Shown piece by piece: positions 1 through 9,700 of a stretch of DNA of 64,000 nucleotides. A program made the translations under genes and the position numbers. Position 1 is the first letter of the stretch; every line of letters begins with the position of its first letter. Location of the stretch: the NCBI RefSeq assembly GCF_010686755.1, contig NZ_JAAGXA010000004.1:1-64000 (forward strand). The letters are read 5' to 3'. The notes beneath the pieces were generated by a model, which saw only the letters and a list, made by a program, of their open reading frames with translations, was not told the DNA's origin and did no database searches. Source of the stretch: Nocardioides zeae (GTDB taxonomy: Bacteria; Actinomycetota; Actinomycetes; Propionibacteriales; Nocardioidaceae).

Positions 1-2
1 GG

Positions 3-260
3 CGCGACGCCTGCAAAGACCTTGCGATCACACCCAAGCACACTCGCCCGTATCGGCCCCAGACCAACGGGAAGATCGAACGCTTCCACCGCACCCTGGC
101 CGACGGCTGGGCCTACGCCCGGCTGTACGAGTCAACCCAACAGCGCAACACAGCCCTCCCGGGCTGGCTCCACTTCTACAATCACCACCGCGCCCACTCC
201 GCGATCGGAGGCCGGCCACCGATCACCCGGCTGACCAACGTGCCTGGACATCACACCTAG
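3..260 (+). CDS. IS481-type transposase, C-terminal fragment (cut by window edge)
   Basis: The reading frame is open from the window start and ends at the TAG at 258-260. It encodes the C-terminal third of an rve/DDE integrase-type transposase: the segment RPYRPQTNGKIERFHRTL is the hallmark downstream of the second catalytic Asp, with the final catalytic Glu in KIERF, followed by the typical FYNHHRAHSAIGGRPP tail seen in IS481/IS3-like enzymes. The 5' part lies outside the window, so whether the element is intact cannot be seen. Its stop codon overlaps the stop of the oppositely oriented monooxygenase gene, and no terminal inverted repeat is recognisable at the right end. Confidence 0.85.
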   Translation, partial: RDACKDLAITPKHTRPYRPQTNGKIERFHRTLADGWAYARLYESTQQRNTALPGWLHFYNHHRAHSAIGGRPPITRLTNVPGHHT

Positions 261-1465
261 GCGATCTCGAGCAGGTCCCGCTGCGACGTCGCGACCGACC
301 CGGCGAGGCGTCCGGCCGCGCCCCGGACGGGTCCGCTCCCGGCGATCCGGGCCGCGAGCCGCTGGGCGCCCACGCCGAGGCGCGTCTCCGGGTAGGCCAG
401 GCGCGGGAAGCCGGGGGGCAGGCCCTGGGTGCGGTCGACCACGGGGCGCATCCACGCGTCGTACTCATCGAGCGCCTCCGCCACCTCCGCGTGCCGGGAG
501 AGGGCGGCGGCGAGCGTGTACCCGCCGAGCAGCGCCAGCGACGAGCCCCCTCCCCCGAGCGGCGTCACGCACCAGGCGGCGTCGCCGACGAGCACGACGC
601 GCCCGACCGACCAGCGCGGGAGGACGACCTGGGCGAGGGCGTCGACGTACACGTCCTCCGACGTCGCGAGTCCCTCGAGGATCCGCTCCGCCTGCCACCC
701 CGCGTCGTCGAAGAGCTCTCGGAGCACGCCGTCCCGACGCTCCGCGTCGGCACCGCTGAGGTCGTCGCGGTCGTGGCGGTCGCTGGCGTAGGCGAGCATC
801 GCCCGCGTCGTGCCCCGGTTGTCGGGGCGCAGCATCACCTGGCGGCCGCCCGTGGCCGTGCACCAGCTCCACCACCGGTCGTCGGTGTCGCGACGCGGGA
901 TCGTGCCGTAGACGACGGTCACGTCGAGCGGTCGCAGCGCGTCGCGCTCCTCGTCGGCGGGGAGCACGAGCGCCCGCGTCGACGACCGCACGCCCTCGGC
1001 GACGACGAGCAGGTCGCACTCCGCGACGGCGCCCGACGCGAACCTCACCTGCACCGGGCCCGCCCCGGGCCCGTCGTCGACGGCGGCGATCGTGTCGCCG
1101 TACCGCACCTCGACGCCCGCCGGCAGCGCCTCCAGCACGATGCGGGCGAGGTCGCCGCGCAGCACCTCCAGCTCGGCGGTCGGCCCGTCCTCGCCCTCCT
1201 GCGCCGGGAACTCCGCGACGGTCGCCCCCTGCTCGTCGACGAAGCGGGTGCCCTCCTCGGTGGTGGTCGCCTCCTTGACGGCCGCGGTGAGGCCCATCCG
1301 GTCGACGACGGCGCGCGCCTCGCCCCGGACGTCGACGTTCTGCCCGCCGTCGCGGAAGGACGACGCGCGCTCGACGACGGTGACGGTCCAGCCGGTGCGG
1401 GCGAGCCAGTACGCCGCGGTGAGGCCCGCGACGCTCCCGCCGGAGACCAGGGCACGACGACTCAT
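257..1465 (-). CDS. FAD-dependent monooxygenase (PHBH/TetX-like fold)
   Basis: A 402-residue protein of the class A flavin monooxygenase family, which hydroxylate aromatic or other small substrates using NAD(P)H and O2. The N-terminal Rossmann motif VSGGSVAGL (residues 7-15) binds FAD with the acidic VVER after the second strand; VAEGVRSSTR (about 155) corresponds to the DG motif; and LVGDAAWCVTPLGGGGSS (about 291-308) is the second FAD ribose-binding GD motif. I chose the ATG at 1465 because it begins directly before the Rossmann fold; an upstream in-frame start at 1597 would add residues with no family support. The substrate cannot be told. The gene is monocistronic, convergent with the transposase fragment, and shares a CTAG with its stop. 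Confidence 0.85.
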   Translation of the reverse strand: MSRRALVSGGSVAGLTAAYWLARTGWTVTVVERASSFRDGGQNVDVRGEARAVVDRMGLTAAVKEATTTEEGTRFVDEQGATVAEFPAQEGEDGPTAELEVLRGDLARIVLEALPAGVEVRYGDTIAAVDDGPGAGPVQVRFASGAVAECDLLVVAEGVRSSTRALVLPADEERDALRPLDVTVVYGTIPRRDTDDRWWSWCTATGGRQVMLRPDNRGTTRAMLAYASDRHDRDDLSGADAERRDGVLRELFDDAGWQAERILEGLATSEDVYVDALAQVVLPRWSVGRVVLVGDAAWCVTPLGGGGSSLALLGGYTLAAALSRHAEVAEALDEYDAWMRPVVDRTQGLPPGFPRLAYPETRLGVGAQRLAARIAGSGPVRGAAGRLAGSVATSQRDLLEIA

Positions 1466-1600
1466 GGCCGTCACGGTAGGAGGACCTGCCAAGACCCGCG
1501 GTGTGACGCAGTCGGTTGGAGGCATCTGCAACCGTCGGGGTGTCTCACGCGTCCTTGGAGGAGGAAGCACACCGCACCGCCCCCGAGGAGGAACCACCGC

Positions 1601-1834
1601 ATGCAGAAAGCACCCGGCCGTGGGAGCACCACGCTCCGCGCCACGTCACCCCTGTGGCCGTCGGTCGCCGTCGCCCTGCTGCTGGGCCTGCTGCTGGTGC
1701 TCGCCACGATGCTGCTGCCGCAGCCGCACCCGGAGGGGCAGGGGGTCCTCCGGCCCGCCTCCGTGGAGGAGCCGGCCGACCACGCCCCGGACGCCCCGAC
1801 CGTCGACACCCAGGTCGTCGACGTCTCGCGCTGA
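1601..1834 (+). CDS. small single-pass membrane protein, unknown function
   Basis: A 77-residue protein with a clear ribosome-binding site (GAGGAGGAA, 1587-1593 region) before the ATG. It has a basic N-terminus, one strong hydrophobic helix at about residues 24-43 (VAVALLLGLLLVLATMLL) and a short Pro/Asp-rich tail, so it is probably an N-in/C-out membrane anchor. I do not recognise a family. It is 24 bases upstream of the SDR gene, which has its own leaderless promoter inside that gap, so the two need not be co-functional. Confidence 0.6.
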   Translation: MQKAPGRGSTTLRATSPLWPSVAVALLLGLLLVLATMLLPQPHPEGQGVLRPASVEEPADHAPDAPTVDTQVVDVSR

Positions 1835-1845
1835 CCCGGCGGGTC

Positions 1846-1851
1846 CACACT
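1846..1851 (+). promoter_or_regulatory. -10 element CACACT, leaderless start of the SDR gene
   Basis: CACACT fits the actinobacterial xAnnnT -10 and ends 7 bases before the ATG at 1859, so transcription would begin at or next to the start codon. Confidence 0.5.
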
Positions 1852-1858
1852 GGTCCGC

Positions 1859-2608
1859 ATGACGAAGACGATCCTCATCACGGGCGCCAGCTCGGGCCTG
1901 GGCGCTGAGATGGCGCGCCAGTTCGCCGCGCTCGGCCACGACCTCGCGCTCTGCGCCCGCCGCCTCGACCGCCTCGAGGAGCTGCGGGCGGAGATCACGG
2001 CCGCCCGTCCCGACCGCCGTGTCGAGGTCCGCGAGCTCGACGTCACCGACGACGACGCCGTCGCCGCGGTCTTCTCCGACCTGGCCGGCACCTTCGGCCA
2101 CCTCGACCGCGTGGTCGTCAACGCGGGCCTCGGCAAGGGCGCGCCGCTGGGCACCGGCAAGCACCACGCCAACCGCCAGACCGCGGTCACCAACTTCCTC
2201 GGCGCGCTCGCCCAGACCGACGCGGCGCTCGAGGTCTTCCGCGCCCAGGGCGCGGGGCACCTCGTGATGATCTCCTCGATGGCGGCGATGCGCGGGATGC
2301 CGGGGGCGACGACGACGTACGCCGCGACGAAGGCCGGCGTCGCCCACCTCGCCGAGGGCGTCCGGGCCGAGGTGCACGGCACGCCGATCAAGGTGACGGT
2401 GCTCTACCCGGGCTTCATCGCCTCGGAGATGAACGACGGCACCGGTGGCAACCCGCCGATGCTGGTCTCGACGGAGAAGGGCGTGCGCGCGATGGTCGCC
2501 GCGATCGAGAAGGAGAAGGACTCCGCCTGCGTGCCCCCGCTGCCCTGGGCGCCCCTGAGCGTCGTGATGAAGCACGCCCCGATGCCGCTGTTCCGCAAGC
2601 TCGTCTGA
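1859..2608 (+). CDS. short-chain dehydrogenase/reductase (SDR)
   Basis: A 249-residue classical SDR, an NAD(P)-dependent oxidoreductase. The TGASSGLG motif (residues 8-15) is the cofactor-binding glycine loop; the VNAGLGKG segment (about 88-95) corresponds to NNAG; the catalytic Ser lies in MISSMAAM (about 138-145); and YAATKAGV (about 155-162) supplies the Tyr-x3-Lys pair. The arginine in CARRLDRLEEL after the second strand suggests NADP(H) preference. The length is normal for the family. The substrate is unknown. It is convergent with the histidine phosphatase across a triple-hairpin repeat. Confidence 0.88.
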   Translation: MTKTILITGASSGLGAEMARQFAALGHDLALCARRLDRLEELRAEITAARPDRRVEVRELDVTDDDAVAAVFSDLAGTFGHLDRVVVNAGLGKGAPLGTGKHHANRQTAVTNFLGALAQTDAALEVFRAQGAGHLVMISSMAAMRGMPGATTTYAATKAGVAHLAEGVRAEVHGTPIKVTVLYPGFIASEMNDGTGGNPPMLVSTEKGVRAMVAAIEKEKDSACVPPLPWAPLSVVMKHAPMPLFRKLV

Positions 2609-2643
2609 GCCCGAGCGAGCGCTCGGGCGGCAGGTTGGTGGGT

Positions 2644-2743
2644 AAAGCGGTCGGTTCCCCGGTCAGCCGGGGAACCAACCGCTTTGACCACCAACGTTGA
2701 TGGTCAAAGCGGCGTGTTCCCCGGTCGACCGGGGAAAGTGCCG
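2644..2743. repeat. GTCGAC-type triple-palindrome module, copy A1
   Basis: Three successive palindromes: 2644-2685 (stem centred on GGTTCCCCGG/CCGGGGAACC), 2679-2712 (CCGCTTTGACC paired with GGTCAAAGCGG) and 2710-2743, containing the perfect palindrome TTCCCCGGTCGACCGGGGAA. The first and second stems share bases 2679-2685 and so exclude each other. Related modules are at 24487, 38248 and 63871. It lies between two convergent gene ends and could act as a bidirectional terminator. Confidence 0.8.
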
Positions 2744-2748
2744 CCCCC

Positions 2749-3441
2749 TCAACAGACGGGCGCGGGGCCCGTCTCGAGGTGGCTGTGCTCGTTGAACGAC
2801 ACGAGCCGCACGCCGCGCAGCCCGACCGTCACCTTGGTGAGGGACGTGTTGACGACCACCGGCGTGAGGCGCGTCCAGGGGCCGGCGAGCTCGGCCGGGT
2901 CGGACGCGGGGTCCCACAGGCCGACCATCGCGGCGGTCAGCCACGCGACGGGACCGCCCGAGGTGACGACGACGATCGTGCCGGTGCGCCCGACGCGGTC
3001 GGCGGCGTCGGACAGGGCGGCCTGCGTACGGCGCGTGAACGCCGCGAACGACTCGGCGTAGTCGTCGTGGTCGCCGCTGGTCCAGCGCATCATCGCCATC
3101 TGCAGCCACTGCTGGAACTGCTGCGGGTCGGGGTCGCCGCCGCCGACCATCGTGGGCAGATGGGCGCGGAGCACCTCGCCGTGGTCGTAGTCGGCCCAAC
3201 GTTCGTCGACGGTGGTGCGGGCGCCCCAGGCACCCGTCACGGTGAGGGCCTCGACGGTCTCGCGGTGCATCCGGCGGCCGGCGTGGACGACGAGGTCCGG
3301 CGCGACGCCCCGAGCGGCGAGGGCGGCGCCGAGCAACCGGCTCTGCTCCCAGCCGAGCGGCGTCAGCGCCTCCTCGTCGGTCCCGTCCTCGGCCCCGCCC
3401 CAGGACGACTGGCCGTGGCGCACGAGCAGCAGCGTGCCCAT
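2749..3441 (-). CDS. histidine phosphatase family protein (phosphoglycerate-mutase fold)
   Basis: A 230-residue member of histidine phosphatase clan 1. The N-terminal LLVRHGQSSW (residues 4-13) carries the RHG motif whose His forms the phospho-histidine; a later His for the second catalytic position is not as plain, since the usual VVTHGG is written VVTSGGPVAWL (about 175-185), with Ser replacing the second catalytic His. That substitution may weaken or change activity. Its start codon overlaps the stop of the upstream APH-type kinase by the ATGA arrangement, so the two genes form an operon. In related actinobacteria this pair accompanies acyl-CoA dehydrogenase genes; none is visible here. 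Confidence 0.82.
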   Translation of the reverse strand: MGTLLLVRHGQSSWGGAEDGTDEEALTPLGWEQSRLLGAALAARGVAPDLVVHAGRRMHRETVEALTVTGAWGARTTVDERWADYDHGEVLRAHLPTMVGGGDPDPQQFQQWLQMAMMRWTSGDHDDYAESFAAFTRRTQAALSDAADRVGRTGTIVVVTSGGPVAWLTAAMVGLWDPASDPAELAGPWTRLTPVVVNTSLTKVTVGLRGVRLVSFNEHSHLETGPAPVC

Positions 3442-4622
3442 CAGTCCACCCAGCCGATCGGGCCGTCGTCGATCACCGTGCGGCAGCGCCGGGCCAGCAT
3501 CCCGATCATGGCGCCGAGGCCCGCGAAGGCGGGGTTGGTGGTGGCACCCGCGACGTACCGCGCCCAGATCTGCTGCGCGATCACCGCCAGGCGGAACAGG
3601 CCGAAGACCTCGTAGAACCGCCAGGCGTCCGCGTCGACGTCGAGGCCGCGGGCCGCGGCGTACGCCTGGACGACCTGCTGCCGCGTCCACATCCCCTCGA
3701 GGTGGGTGGGCTGCCGGCGGGCGGAGCGGAAGACGGGCTCGTCGTCGGCCTGCACCCAGTAGGCCAGGGCGCTGCCGAGCTCGGCGAGGGGGTCGCCGAC
3801 GGTGGCGAGCTCCCAGTCGAGCACCCCGACGACCTCCCACGGCGCGCCCGTGCCGGGGCCGCCGGCGAGCACGAGGTTGTCGAACCGGACGTCGTTGTGC
3901 ACGAGGCACGAGCCCACGTCGGCCGGCTGCTCCGCGTGCAGCCACGCGGTGACGGCGGAGAAGTCGGGTACGTCGGGGGTGCGGGCCGCCTCGAGCCGGC
4001 GGGTCCAGCCGGCGACCTGGCGGGCGACCGACTCCCCGCCGCGACCGAACCGCTCGAGGTCGTGCGCGACGACGTCGACGTCGTGGAGCCGGCCGAGCAC
4101 CTCGACGAAGCGCGCGCAGAGGCCGTCGAGGTCCGCGGGACCGACCACCGCTGCCAGGTCCGGGTCCAGCTCGCCGCGCAGGATGGTGCCCGCGACACGC
4201 TCCATCACGTAGAAGTCGGCGCCCAGCACAGAGCTGTCACCGGCGTGGGCCACCATCCTCGGCACGAGGTCGAACGCCGGGCGGAGGGAGCGCTGGATGT
4301 CGAACTCACGACCCATGTCGTGGGCGCTGCCGCCGCGGGCGCCGTGCGGCGGGCGGCGCAGCACCAGGTCACGTGCCGCGGCGCCGGAGCCGTAGCGGAG
4401 GGCGTAGGTGAGGTTCGACGCGCCGCCGGGGAACTGGCGCACCTCGGGCAGGCCGGGCGGGAGGTCCTCCGCCGGCGCGTGCGCACGCAGCCAGGCGTCG
4501 AGCGCGGCGACGTCGATCGCGTCCTCGTCACGCACCGGACGCGACGCGTTGCCCCGCTCGAGGTCGTCGTGGTGGATGCCGTTCTCCTTCGCCGTGCCCG
4601 GAGTGGGGGTGGACCTCAGCAT
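3441..4622 (-). CDS. phosphotransferase family protein (APH/ACAD10-like)
   Basis: A 393-residue aminoglycoside-phosphotransferase-fold kinase. The nucleotide-binding start GGASNLTYALRY (about 66-77) resembles the family's P-loop; CLVHNDVRFDNLVL (about 237-250) is the Brenner motif HxDxxxxN with the catalytic Asp; and VGVLDWELATVGDPLAELG (about 266-284) holds the metal-binding DxE-type motif. The D-W-E-x-A-T-x-G-D-P signature is that of the ACAD10-N-terminal/FadE36-type subgroup, which acts in acyl-CoA related metabolism rather than drug resistance. It overlaps the downstream histidine phosphatase by 4 bases and is divergent from the penicillin-binding protein gene. The N-terminal 35 residues are poorly conserved in type, so the true start could be later. 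Confidence 0.82.
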   Translation of the reverse strand: MLRSTPTPGTAKENGIHHDDLERGNASRPVRDEDAIDVAALDAWLRAHAPAEDLPPGLPEVRQFPGGASNLTYALRYGSGAAARDLVLRRPPHGARGGSAHDMGREFDIQRSLRPAFDLVPRMVAHAGDSSVLGADFYVMERVAGTILRGELDPDLAAVVGPADLDGLCARFVEVLGRLHDVDVVAHDLERFGRGGESVARQVAGWTRRLEAARTPDVPDFSAVTAWLHAEQPADVGSCLVHNDVRFDNLVLAGGPGTGAPWEVVGVLDWELATVGDPLAELGSALAYWVQADDEPVFRSARRQPTHLEGMWTRQQVVQAYAAARGLDVDADAWRFYEVFGLFRLAVIAQQIWARYVAGATTNPAFAGLGAMIGMLARRCRTVIDDGPIGWVD

Positions 4623-4680
4623 TGTGTCGGAGACAATCAGGCCCGCAGGCGGGAATCAGGTAACTCACAGGGGGAGCACG

Positions 4681-6582
4681 ATGACGGGTGGCGCTCGGGG
4701 CCGCACAGCGCGCGCGCTGGCGGGGACGGTGGCGACGCTCGTCGCCGGGTCGCTGCTGGTGGCGTGCTCCGACGACGGCGATCGCGAGGACGCGGCGCGG
4801 ACGGTCGAGAGCCTGCGCCAGGGACTGGCGTCCGGCGACCTCGCGGACGTGCCGCTCACCGGTGCGACCCCGGAGGAGGCGACCGCGGAGCTGGAGACGG
4901 TGGTGGCCGGTCTCGGCGACGTCGAGCCGCAGGTCACCGTGGGCGCGGTCGAGGTCGACGGCGACCGCGGCACCGCCGAGGTGGAGTGGGCCTGGGTGCT
5001 CGGCGGTCAGACGTGGAGCCACACCTCGACCGTGGCGCTGCGCGACGAGGACGACGAGTGGCGCGTCACCTGGGCGCCCACGATCGTCGAGTCGTCGCTC
5101 GCCGAGGGCGAGGTGCTGCGGGCCGACACGACCGCCGCCGTCCGTGGAGACGTGCTGGCGGGCGACGGCACGCCGATCGTCACGCTGCGCGACGTCGTGC
5201 GCTTCGGCATCGACAAGTCCCGCATCGACGCGGCCACCGCGCAGGCGTCCGCCCGCACGCTGGCCGAGACCCTCGACCTCGACGCCGACGCGTTCGTGCA
5301 GCGGGTGGCGGCGGCCGGGGAGAGGGCGTACGTCGAGGCGATCGTCCTCCGCGCCGAGGAGGCCGACCTCAACCTGCTGGGCGGGACGCCGGGGGTCGCC
5401 GCGATCCCCGACCAGGTGCCGCTGGCGCCGTCGCGGGGCTTCGCGGCGCCGATCCTCGGGTCGGTCGGCGAGGCCACCGCGGAGATCGTCGAGGAGTCCG
5501 CCGGCGCGGTCCGCGCCGGCGACGTCGTCGGTCTCGGCGGCCTGCAGCGGCGGTACGACGCGGAGCTGCGCGGCACCGACGGCATCCGGGTCGTCGTCGT
5601 GCCGGCCGAGGGCTCCGACGCCGAGCCCCGCGAGCTCCACACGGCCGAGGCCGTCGCGGGCTCCCCGCTCGCCACGACGCTCGACATCGACCTCCAGGGC
5701 CTCGCCGAGGGGCTGCTCGCCGACGTCGGTCCGGCGAGCGCGATCGTGGCGGTGCGCCCCTCCGACGGCGCACTCCTCGCGGCGGCGAACGGTCCGGGCA
5801 CCGGCGGGCAGAACGCCGCGACGTTCGGACAGTACGCGCCGGGCTCGACCTTCAAGGTCGTCACCTCGCTCGCCCTCCTGCGCGCCGGGGTCGGCCCCGA
5901 CGACACCGTCGCCTGCCCGGCGCAGATCACCGTCGACGGCCGCGTGTTCGAGAACTACGACGACTACCCGGCGGCCGGCATCGGTGAGATCACGCTCCGG
6001 GAGGCCGTCGCCAGCTCGTGCAACACGGCCTTCATCGGCAGTGCCGACGCGCTGCCCGACGGGGCCCTCGCGGAGGCGGCCGCCGCGCTCGGGCTGGGCG
6101 TCGACCAGGACCTCGGCTTCCCGGCGTACTTCGGGCAGGTGCCCGCGCCCGAGGGGGCGACGGAGGCCGCGGCCGAGACCATCGGGCAGGGCCGGGTGCT
6201 CGCCTCCCCGATGGCGATGGCGACCGTCGCCGCGTCCGTCGCCGAGGGCCGCGCGGTGCTGCCGACGCTGCTGCCCGAGCACACCGCCGACGCCGTGCCC
6301 GCCGCGGCGCCGCTCACCGCCGACGAGGCCGCGGCGCTGCAGGACCTGATGCGGGCCGTCGTCACCGACGGCAGCGGTCGGCTCCTCGCCGACCTGCCCG
6401 GGGCACCGGTCGGCGCCAAGACCGGCACCGCCGAGTTCGGCACCACGACGCCGCCGGCCACCCACGCCTGGATGATCGCCACGCAGGGCGACCTGGCGGT
6501 CGCCGTCTTCGTCGAGGAGGGTCCCTCGGGCTCCGGCACGGCCGGGCCGATCCTGCGCTCCTTCCTCGCCGGCGCGGCCTGA
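4681..6582 (+). CDS. class B penicillin-binding protein with NTF2-like N-domain, lipoprotein
   Basis: A 633-residue peptidoglycan transpeptidase. The signal sequence ends in a lipobox, SLLVAC, so the protein is probably lipid-anchored on the outer face. Residues about 40-150 form an NTF2-like MecA_N-type domain, 160-330 the PBP dimer domain, and the rest the transpeptidase: STFK with catalytic Ser389, SCN at 446-448 and KTG at 580-582. This architecture is shared with PBP2a/PBP3-type proteins of Gram-positives and with PbpA-like lipoproteins of mycobacteria. An RBS-like GGGGGAG precedes the ATG by 5 bases. It is a single gene, divergent from the APH-type kinase. It is a second class B PBP besides the pbpA of the division cluster. 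Confidence 0.9.
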   Translation: MTGGARGRTARALAGTVATLVAGSLLVACSDDGDREDAARTVESLRQGLASGDLADVPLTGATPEEATAELETVVAGLGDVEPQVTVGAVEVDGDRGTAEVEWAWVLGGQTWSHTSTVALRDEDDEWRVTWAPTIVESSLAEGEVLRADTTAAVRGDVLAGDGTPIVTLRDVVRFGIDKSRIDAATAQASARTLAETLDLDADAFVQRVAAAGERAYVEAIVLRAEEADLNLLGGTPGVAAIPDQVPLAPSRGFAAPILGSVGEATAEIVEESAGAVRAGDVVGLGGLQRRYDAELRGTDGIRVVVVPAEGSDAEPRELHTAEAVAGSPLATTLDIDLQGLAEGLLADVGPASAIVAVRPSDGALLAAANGPGTGGQNAATFGQYAPGSTFKVVTSLALLRAGVGPDDTVACPAQITVDGRVFENYDDYPAAGIGEITLREAVASSCNTAFIGSADALPDGALAEAAAALGLGVDQDLGFPAYFGQVPAPEGATEAAAETIGQGRVLASPMAMATVAASVAEGRAVLPTLLPEHTADAVPAAAPLTADEAAALQDLMRAVVTDGSGRLLADLPGAPVGAKTGTAEFGTTTPPATHAWMIATQGDLAVAVFVEEGPSGSGTAGPILRSFLAGAA

Positions 6583-6749
6583 TCGGCACCCGGTCGTCAC
6601 GCAGCCGTCACCTCTCAGGGGTGTCGCTCGCGGCTTCCGGGGAGTAACTTCACTGGTCCACGCATCAGCTCCGTCGCGGTCTCGGGCCCGCCGACGTCGT
6701 CTGACGCCGGTCGGCGCGGGGCCGTGGCCCTCTCTCGGGGAGTCCACAC

Positions 6750-9700
6750 GTGTCCGGGTCCGCGCGCCTCCGTCCCCTCGTCCGGGGCGGCCTCGCCCTC
6801 GTGCTGCTGCTCGTCGCCCTCGTCCTGACGGGCAGTCCGGCGCAGGCGACGAGCGGCCTCGAGGTCGGCATCCGCCTGACGTCCGGCAACACGCTGGCGT
6901 CCGGCAGGCCGTTCCACTACGAGGTCGCGCTGGTCTGCACGCGCTCCACGGACGCGTGCGCCGACGTGGTGGCGCGGATCCCCCTGGGCGACGCCGCGGG
7001 CTACCAGCGGTCGGAGGAGCCGGCGGCCGCCCCCGCCGGGGTGACGGTCACCCAGGCCGTCGAGGACGACGACCTGGTCGTCACGCTCGCGGGCGCGCTC
7101 CCGGCCGGCGGCACCGCCCTCGCGAAGTTCTCGCTGACCCCGCCCAACGACACCACCCCCGACGGCACGAGCTGGGAGCTGCAGCCCGAGGCGACGAGCT
7201 CGAACGCGCACACGAGCCGGCACGCGCCGCCGGGGTACGACGAGGAGGTCACCGCCCACGTCGACGCGTCGACGACGGCGGTCGCCCACGTGGGCCTCAC
7301 GGACTCCGCGCTGCGCCGCCCCGGCGACGAGGTCACGTTCGACATCCGCGTCTCCTGCGTGCAGCCCGACGCGGGCAACTGGTTCCCCGGACGGCTCGAG
7401 ATCAAGGCCGAGCTCGCCCGCGGCCTCACGCTGGTCGGGTCGACCCCGTCCGGCGCCCAGGGCTCCGGCCGCACCCTCACGTGGACGCCCACCGGTGACG
7501 CCCTGCCCGCCAGCTGCCGCGAGCGGGGCGCCGACGGCGTCGTCGCCGGCACCGTCACGGCGCGCATCGACGAGGGCCAGACCGATCGTGCGCAGCTGCC
7601 GCTGTCGCTCCGCGTGACGCCGACGACGGCCGGCGGCGGTCACCGCTGGACCGGCGACCCGGCGACCGACAGCGCCCAGGTCACCGTCATGGGCGCGCCG
7701 GGCGCGAGCCCGGGCTCGCTGTTCGCCGGCGCGTTCGGCCAGGTCCGCACGAGCACGTCCGACGACGGCACCGCCGAGGACCGCTCGCAGGCGACGTACC
7801 CGGGCAACTGGCTCGGGGTCCTCCCGGAACAGCCGGCGTTCTCGCTCGAGCAGTTCCAGCCCAACGGGGCGACGGGGCTGACCCAGGCGGGCTTCAAGAC
7901 CTCCTACAACAACATCGAGGACGGGTCGGGCTACGCCGTCGGGGTCGCCCAGCAGATGCCGTGCCTGGGCAGCGGCACCCGGCACGAGCCGTCCAGCGGC
8001 TCCTGCGCCCCCGCCTTCCACGCCACGACCGCGGCCCTGTGGGTGGACAACGACGCCGACGGCTCGACCGGCGAGGCCGTGCCGGGCGGCTACCGCGCGC
8101 GGGCCGTGCTCACCGACGGTCGCCGCGTCACCCTCCACCGCACCGGCGGCACGACGGCCCTCGACGACCGCGGCCAGTGGGTGGGCTTCTCCGTCCCCGA
8201 CTCCGCCGTCGGCCGGGTCCGGGCCATCGAGTTCCCCGCGAGCACGGGCATCGAGTCCTACACCATGAGCTGGGCGGTGTTCGGCTACGTCGACCCCGAG
8301 GTCGACCCCGGCGAGGTCGTGGTGGCCCGCTCGGCCGCGTCCGCGACGTACGGCGACGACACCACGCAGCTCAGCAGCCGCGACGCCGTGCTCACCGTGG
8401 TCGCACGGCCGCAGCTGGGCGTCGACGCGTCGTACGCCGCCCCGAGCCTCCCCGAGGTCGGGGCCACGACGACGCTCGACGTCACGGGCGGCGCGCTGCT
8501 CCCCGCCGGCTCCGACACCGACCTCGTGCTGGCGGAGCGGCTCCCCGAGGGCCTCGACTGGCACGGCGCCGTGCCGGCCACGCTCCCCGCGACGCTCGCG
8601 GTCACGCACCGGGGCGGCGGCCGCGCCCAGACCGTCACCGAGCGCGAGGTGCAGCTGCCGCTGCTCGTGGCCCGCAACGCGGGCGGCAGCGGCCGCACGC
8701 TGGTGCGCGCCGTGCTCGACGCCGACGAGCTCGCCGCGCAGGTGACGGGCGAGACCGGCGCCCGCGTGCGCCTGCAGGTGTCCCTCCCCGTCGTCGCGAC
8801 CCGACCCGGGCTCTTGGCCCACGAGGCGCGCCTGGTGGCGCCCGGCACGCCGATCTCCCAGGTCTGCGCGCAGCGTCCGGCCACGACGTCGCGCTCGGTC
8901 CCCACCTCGGCGACCGGCCTGGCGCACACCGCGCCCGGGTGCCTCGCGACGAGCACCGTGCAGGTGGAGACCGGCGACGGCGCCGCGTCCTTCTCCGTCG
9001 ACGTGCAGGTGCAGGGCGACGCCGACGAGGAGCCCAAGGCGGCCCCGTCGCTGGGCCTCGCCGACGACGGCGAGGCGACCTACACGCTGCGGTGGCGCAA
9101 CACGGCGACGACGCCGCTCAAGGACGTGACGCTCTACGACGTGCTCCCCACCCGCGACGACACCCTCCTCGCCGGTGCCGCGTCGGGCTCCCCGCGCGGC
9201 AGCGGGTTCGAGGTCGAGCTGCTCGACGTCGACGCGCCGGACGGCGTGCGCGTCGCGACCGCCGACGACAGCGACATCTGCCACTCCCTCGGCACCGAGC
9301 CGCAGGCGGAGGGCTGCGCCGCCTGGCGCGACGGCGATGACCTCGACGGGGCCCGCGCGCTGCGGGTGACGTCGGGCGCGACGTACGACATCGGGGAGGG
9401 CTTCGACGTCACCCTCACCGTCGGCCTCCCCGACGACGTGGCCGTCGGCTCCGTCGCCTGGAACACGGCCGCCGCGACGGCACGCAACGCCTGGAGCGGC
9501 TCGACGCTGCCCCCGGTGGAGAGCGCGAAGGTCGGGCTGACGCCGTACGCCGAGGACCTGCCCCCGGTGGTGACGCTGGAGACCGACCGGGCCTACGCGG
9601 GGCCCGGCGAGCCGGTGACCTACACGGTGCGGCTCGCCAACCCCGGCCCGCACCCGATCACGACCGCCGCCCCCGTGGGCACGCTGCCCGTCGGTCTCGA

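Noticed and set aside
257-1465. Tetracycline resistance (TetX) gene
   Set aside because: The fold is of this class, but the whole class A monooxygenase family shares these motifs; nothing specific to tetracycline binding is visible.
4528-6747. Long open frame antisense to the penicillin-binding protein gene
   Set aside because: It is the complement of a well-supported gene in a very GC-rich genome; its translation is Arg/Gly/His-rich and carries no motifs.
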